Shown in pieces: positions 58,011 to 64,000 of a DNA stretch of 64,000 nt. The DNA comes from Adiantum capillus-veneris (taxonomy: Eukaryota > Streptophyta > Polypodiopsida > Polypodiales > Pteridaceae), in NCBI GenBank assembly GCA_014529385.2, contig CM043967.1, positions 9,439,501-9,503,500 of the forward strand, in the 5' to 3' direction. How positions within the stretch are numbered: the stretch's first letter is position 1; the number at the start of each line of letters is the position of its first letter. The notes under the pieces are model-generated. The model saw only the letters and a list, made by a program, of their open reading frames with translations, ran no database searches and had not been told where the DNA came from. The position numbers were made by a program, and so were the translations under genes.

Positions 58011-59449
58011 CTAGTTCACATAATACTTTTGAAAGAGGACACATTTGTTAGCACGAGCTTTAATGCAAATATAGTCTACTCCCAATATGCAAGCATTGCA
58101 TTTTGAGCCGACAAAATTATGTAGCGCATCACATCAAGATAAGCTTTGAGAAGGTAGTAAGTAATGTAATGTTGCGGCAACTACGTATTTGAGCTATGTC
58201 ACTAGTTACTCGAATAATTTAGTTACATCTCTATCAGTCCATACAAATGATGTCTGAATATTCAGCAACATAGAATTAACTTCAAAGAGGAAATCATCAA
58301 GCCTACACATAGAGGTGTGTGGGCCTCCCACGGGATCTACCTCAAAATATGTAATAGTAGCATGTCATTTTATCAAGAGGGTTAAAGATATAGGTTTACA
58401 TTGACAATAGGAGTTTTAAAAACCACTTTAAAAAAAAAACCTACAACTTTAAGGGGAAGAGGTGTCATTTACTTCATGAAAATATGTATGTGAAGAGGGT
58501 CTATTTAAATGTCACTTGAATGCACATGATATAGAGAGTTTTGTTATAGTGGAAGCTTTAGGGTGGGCCTCTTACTTCATGCCATTGGAAAAAATACCTC
58601 AACAATATATGTGGCTCAAACATCTATAGCTCTAGATGTTAGTATGGCCACTTTTCAAGAGCCTTAAGTGCAGAAGTTTTGAAATGTTTTGTATGAAAGA
58701 AGGTTTAGAATTTTGAAATGGTTTTGCTAGACTATGAAATGCCAATACAAAATTTTTTCCCACTAACAAACCATAAACCTATATGATATAGGTGTAGAGC
58801 TTACACATACTACCCATTGACACACATACCGATTGTGAAAGACGAGAGAATAATGAAGTTCAAAATTTGGGCCAAAGTAATATATATATTATAATGTATG
58901 CTTTGGGATGAAGTAGAAAGCATAGTCCTTTGAAATGTCCAAGTGAAGTTTTGGAACTTTTAAAACATTTTGTGAAGTTTCTTAGTTGAAGAAATGAGTT
59001 TCCCAACAGCTATCCATAGGTGCTATAAAACTTTGTAAACTGCCAAAATCCTCCTCTCACGTTGACTTCATGCAAACTCACCTTATGGTGCAAGTCTACT
59101 TTCATCTCCTCAAAGTTAGGGTCCTCTGCAAAGCAGAGCCTACATATCAATTCCAAATGTTTTTTTTAACGATTTGAGTACATGGAAATTCAACAAAACA
59201 ACTTACTTAATTATTGTGTTGTGAAAAAATTTGAGCAAGGATCGTAGGAGCAAATAGTCCATATTCTTACATGACATTACTGCTACACAACCAACTTGTA
59301 ATTTTTACAAAGACGTAGCACTGTTGAGGAGAGATATGCATCCCCATCAAGTGCATGAGCCTTGTCACTGTTGTGCATTTTGTGTTGAACACTGTGTAGC
59401 TTTGGTCCAATAAACCTAACATCATCCAAATACATGAATTACATGTTAG

Positions 59450-59534
<85 letters not shown>
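59450..59534. repeat. Compound microsatellite (CT)n(CA)n
   Basis: CT run to 59475 then CA run to 59534. Confidence 0.95.
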
Positions 59535-59535
<1 letters not shown>

Positions 59536-60153
59536 GTACAAACTACACCCAGGTGATGTGTCCCTTGTATACCTATGTTTTTTAAGCCTATAGATGACCG
59601 ATTAGAGTCTTAGCAATGACACATGATAGGAAACTTATAAAGATACAATGGATGATTCAATACTTGTAAGAATTTACAAAGGTCCACTCATGGCCACACC
59701 TATGTGTTTGAGTGACTACATTTTTGAAGGTCCACTCATAACAACTTGCTTACAAAGAAATTTTGTGTGCGAGTGTCTTCCAATCAATAGAGGATCAAGG
59801 AGTGTTGCTATTTTTTAGCGAGAAGTTGGATGAGAGTTAGCTTTTTCTAGAAGACTAGAAGGGATACAAGTGTGACAACTTGTGCTTGGTACCTTTGTAG
59901 GTTTTCAACGAGTTGATTGGAGATTTTTTGCATGGTAGACTTGTGGTAGAATGGGCTTTTTCTATTGACCAATTACCATTTTTACCCTATACTTATTGAG
60001 AAGGTTAGATATCCCTAAAGACGAGAGGTTTCTCACAATCTTGAAGCCCCATTTATACCTATATACATAGGATTTCTTTGGGACCTTGAAGTGTCTTGAC
60101 AATGTCACCCTTGTAAGATGAGCACCCTCATTAGACCGTTGTATAGGACTTAG

Positions 60154-60261
<108 letters not shown>

Positions 60262-60983
60262 TCGCCATTTTTATAATCATGGCTTAGTTTTCTTTGATAC
60301 ATCAATATATAAAGTTAATTTCTTTCTTTAGAATGTTTTTTTCTCGTAAGACCAATGAAAAAGCTTATGAGCTGTCAACATTTTATTAAATTAAGAGCTT
60401 TCACTTTGTGGAGTAATTAAATATTTCTATAGGAAGAGATTAACCTCTCATCATTCAGATGGTGAGAAATTTGGAGGTTCCTTTAGTAAAAAAATAAACA
60501 AATTTGACTCATTCATGGTCACCATTGCTAAAATTATAATGACCTAGCCTTTAGTGTTTGGTGAACCCATAGTACGATGGCATACCTATACTATGCCTAA
60601 TCCTTGACATGATTGTTTTTTTAAAGGAAGGGCAAATAATAGTCCCTCACAAATGCTCATGATAAGTAGCACTTGTCTATGATCTACAAAACTAAGTAGG
60701 AAAATAGTATGACACAAATCTTTTGATATGTGCACGTGTGAGCAAATGGTGTAAAAATGAAGCTATAGGGCATGTATTAAACACTGAAAAATGACACATA
60801 TAAGGAATTGTGTGCATCAAACACGGAGTGGATACGGCATAGGTCTAGGAAAACTCATAACAAGAAAAGATTATGGCCAACCTTTTGATATTGGTATAAA
60901 ATAAGGTCAAAGTATTCAACACTAAATTTTTAGGGCGGGTAGAGATACTCTACCACAAAGCCTTTTCTACACATAAAGAAGAC

Positions 60984-61856
60984 TATTAGCGGGTCACCGC
61001 GATGGACGTCTACATCATAGCTATCTGGCACTAACATATGTAAATACTATCAGGGAAGCGACTCGGGATGGGGCACGGGAAGAAACTACGCGATCAACTA
61101 CTACTAGAAAATCTACCAAGGCTCTCTAGTTTGGAAATCTACCCATGTCCAATCTCACCATTGTAGGTCATCATGCCTTTTCGACATCCAAACAGTGTCA
61201 GATTGCAACAAAACTTCAGGAGGAGTATTACTACACTTAAAGGCACAATCCTACCAAGTTCTGTGGTCATCCATGGAGGTACCAAAATCACGATCCATCC
61301 CAATTTTTTTTGCAAAAACTACAAGAGAACTATTTAGAAAGGTAGCTCTATAGTATAGAAACACTATTCCAAGGTCAAAACACAAAAGAATTACCATTTT
61401 AGCACTCAAAACCACGTATTTAGCTCACAAACACATTGTCACAAACCATAACAAAATTGAGAATGGTTACACACTTAGATTAAAGAGCAAGAGACAAGGA
61501 ACACAATGCACTAATCAAAATCAATTTCTAATTACCAATCAAAGAGAAAGATTGATTACAATATGTAGCAAACTTGCAGCTCACAGTCAACCTCCAAAAA
61601 AACCTTTGAGATAATGATAATGTTATCTTTCAAACAAAGGGTTTTGACCCAAAAACTTGGGACCCTTTCCCATGGCCATTGGACGGTTTACAAGGCTTGT
61701 AGGTTCTGAGAGGCAATAGAGAATAATGGGCTAGATTACACTTCAAGAATCATTACTTGTTGATTACAAGGCTTCTTTTGAAAGAAAGGATAGAATAGAG
61801 TGAAGTGTGGCGTGTAGCCGGCTATTTAGGTGACAATCTACTGCATCCTCCAAACA
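60984..61856 (-). repeat. 3' LTR of a second gypsy element, related to the LTR at 48741
   Basis: 873 bp. On the minus strand it starts TGTTTGGAGGATGCAG at 61856 right after a purine tract and ends GCTAATA at 60984 (terminal CA changed to TA). No primer site follows, so it is a 3' LTR. Shared phrases with the 48741 LTR are CATAGCTATCTGGCACTAAC, CAGGGAAGCGA and CTAGAAAATCTA, in the same order. A weak TATA-like CTAAATAG lies about 36 bp from the start. Confidence 0.75.
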
Positions 61857-61872
61857 TTCCCCCCTTCTTCCT
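61857..61872 (-). promoter_or_regulatory. Polypurine tract of the second gypsy element
   Basis: The minus strand reads AGGAAGAAGGGGGGAA directly before the LTR start TG. Confidence 0.8.
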
Positions 61873-64000
61873 ATTCATTGCACATCCTCGCACAACTACA
61901 TCTATCTGTGTTTGCATGTCTGGGTTGGTTGGGTCAATGACTAGAGTCTTTAGTAGTCCCTCATTCTGTTTTCTAGCATCCATGGGAGTTGCCTGAATTT
62001 CTCTGCTCGCGCTTTGATGTCGATCTTTGCTGTGCAAGCTCTTTGAATGGGTTATTGTCAAGAGTGCTTTGGTATGCAAGATGCCAAGCAGGCAACTCCT
62101 TTATCATGGGGTTGAATATTGATGAGTCAACTTCAAAGAATCCTATCATGTATGCCTCCTTGAAGGTTTTCATGTAGTGTGAGGGCAAAAACATGACTCG
62201 TGCATACAATCCCATGATGATGTTTCTGTTTGGAGCTTCAGTTCCCAGATTCTAGCATAAGCCTTTGGTTCCTTCCACAAACATCTGCCACGGGTGCTCT
62301 GCTGCCTAAATATCGTTAAACACTGTGATGCATGTGATTTGCATTTTGGTAATTTTCACAAGCATTTGGCATGCAAGATCTAGAACCTCCTTCATTATGT
62401 TAATGAATTCTTTGAGTGAGTGAATCATATATTTCTCTGAGGGGAAAAGATTAGTGGCTGGCTTATTTATTACAGGGTAGTTGATCACTGCTGGTCTTTT
62501 GCTTTGCCATGAATAGAAACTATCCCATGATTGATTGCCTTCTATTGATAGGTTGGGTCATCGTGAGATGCTATGGAGCATTCCTGTAATAAGTTTCGTC
62601 TATTGGTGGATGCCTCTCAAACCATTTCCTTTGCCAAGTGGATTGATTATCAACAATTGTTTGTACTTGTATAGCACTTACAAGAACATTGTTTTAATCA
62701 CCTTTGTATTTAGGCTTAATGGTAGGCATCATTTTTCGCTTCCATAAGAGAGCCTCTTGCTTCATCAATGGAAGTGCAATCATTTCATGACCTAGATTCT
62801 TCACAATTTCATCAAGTGTAATCATGAGAAGGGCAACTAATTCCAACACCTTGAGTTCATATTACAAATATTCTTTGTGTGAAGGATCACTCACTTCTAA
62901 TATCCACCGCTGAATTTGTCTTTGGCAATTTTGGGAATTTGTGTTTTGGCTATATCCTCAAACTCATGCAATGTTGTTTCTCTGCTCGTACTGGACATCT
63001 CTACATGCTGAGATTCCTATGACATCTATCCTTGTCCTGTTGTGTGAGTGAGTTCTATCGGGGCTAGCTGGGCTAGGATTGTCTTTATGATTTGACCTTT
63101 TTGTTGTAATATTACCTAATGTGCTGCACTTTGATCAACCATGTCCTCCTTTGCTTTGGCAAGTTATTTTTGGAGATGTTCAATCTCCTCATCTTTGGAA
63201 TTTTGTATTGCTCAATTGCCTACTATTAGGATTTGTCTGTCATACTGTTCTTGAGCTAGGGCAACCTTTAGATCCTATAGTTCTTGTGTCAGTGAAGTTG
63301 GTTGAGCTGATGTACTTGCTGAGGTTGGCATCTATTGAATGGATAAGATCTGTGTAAGTGTCTTGCTCACCACTGCATACGATTCTCCAAGTTCTGCGTT
63401 CTTGTGCTTCCCTTTGGCTAACTCTTCTAGTAGCTCCTATTATTTTCCTTGTAGTAATATGCCGCATTTTTTTGTTCTCTCTATAGTTCTTACTGGAGTT
63501 GTGTTTGAACTGTTTGGAATTCCTTGATCCTTTGTTGCAGTTCCAGATTGTCTTTAGCTACTTTAGCTACCTATTTCTTGGTATTTTCTAGTTGCAAGTC
63601 ACGCAGGTTGTAGAGTGCTCTCTGACATTGAAATTGTAGCTTGATTTGTTCCAAATGCGCATCAAGGTCAAAGGACTTGATGAGTTGTGTCCCTTCATCT
63701 ATCACTTCCTGTGAATGGGACAACCTTAGCTTTTGATGTTTCCATTGAGCTTGGTCATAAATGCCAACCTTTGTTGTCTTTGTCTCCTCCGTTATCTTTC
63801 CTTTTTCATGTTGTGCTTCATGATCAATTGGAGTCTGGTTGATCTTTGAAATTTTAGCCTTCTCCTCTTGATCTTTATGTTGTTGGCAACAATTTGTCTG
63901 TTATTTGTTCGGGTATATCCATTGCGTGCTCTTTCTACTCCTTCTCAACCTCTGGGTCAATTGGAAGGTACTTTTGCATCGATCGTTGATGGCGTGTTTT
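61873..64000 (-). pseudogene. 3' body of the second gypsy element, unrecognised degenerate ORF
   Basis: Minus-strand coding-like stretches run from the window end: KISKINQTPIDHEAQHEKGK and LDAHLEQIKLQFQCQRALYNL (about 63850-63600), a Gln/Glu/Lys-rich part likely to form coiled coil (63600-63450), then after many stops SEKYMIHSLKEFINIMKEVL (62440-62380) and GLYARVMFLPSHYMKTFKEA (62215-62150). The last frame reads into the LTR. No RT, integrase or known domain was recognised. By position, before the purine tract, it could be an extra 3' ORF as found in some Tat/Athila elements; this is inference. Confidence 0.45.

Noticed and set aside
60984-61856. 5' LTR of an element running toward lower coordinates
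   Set aside because: No primer binding site after its 3' end at 60983, while a purine tract precedes its start at 61857, so it is a 3' LTR.

Overview
The window looks like intergenic, repeat-packed nuclear DNA of a land plant with a large genome. The evidence is GT-AG introns, plant-type CACTA (En/Spm), hAT, Ty1/copia and Ty3/gypsy elements, a plant R2R3-type MYB fragment and many long CA/GA microsatellites. The style (long CA-GA runs, diverged element families) would suit a fern, lycophyte or gymnosperm, but I cannot fix the species from sequence alone. No bacterial, organellar, tRNA or rRNA genes were seen.

Left part (1-25.2 kb). The window opens inside a CACTA element (1-4989, + strand) that carries a TnpD-like transposase gene and a TnpA-like gene, and ends with subterminal repeats, a terminal inverted repeat and a 3-bp target duplication. 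It sits inside the first of three head-to-tail units (4990-14962, minus strand) of an LTR element whose only visible coding capacity is a gag-like ORF; two LTRs separate the units. The second unit carries a 315-bp Mutator-type MITE. A second, internally deleted CACTA copy (14963-18252) follows, joined directly to a 5'-truncated chromovirus-type gypsy remnant (18253-21199) with a probable 3' LTR. A third, more diverged CACTA remnant lies at 23.9-25.2 kb, followed by a GGTTAT-rich minisatellite.

Middle part (25.9-33.3 kb). The only host-gene-like sequence is a MYB-related locus (29984-31294): a long acidic ORF, then half of a MYB repeat ending at a good splice donor. The start of the repeat is damaged and no R3 repeat was found, so it is probably a pseudogene or the first part of a gene with a very long intron.

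Right part (33.3-64 kb). A very large, decayed minus-strand gypsy element runs from a 5' LTR (about 50357-48741) through a tRNA-Asp-like primer site and a leader with perfect palindromes. It then passes through about 8 tandem units of roughly 880 bp and ends in gag, protease and the start of reverse transcriptase. A 3636-bp hAT element with an 8-bp target duplication interrupts the array. Next is a minus-strand CACTA transposase fragment split by a complete, very young but coding-defective Ty1/copia element (51857-57560, 187-bp LTRs with one mismatch, TSD TAAAT). The window closes with the 3' LTR and 3' body of another gypsy element whose LTR is related to the one at 48.7 kb.

The most unusual structure is the expanded leader of the large gypsy element: repeated units that carry coding-like sequence, each with a palindromic motif that recurs outside the array. 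All coordinates of junctions were read by eye; exon joins are inferred from GT-AG signals and frame continuity.
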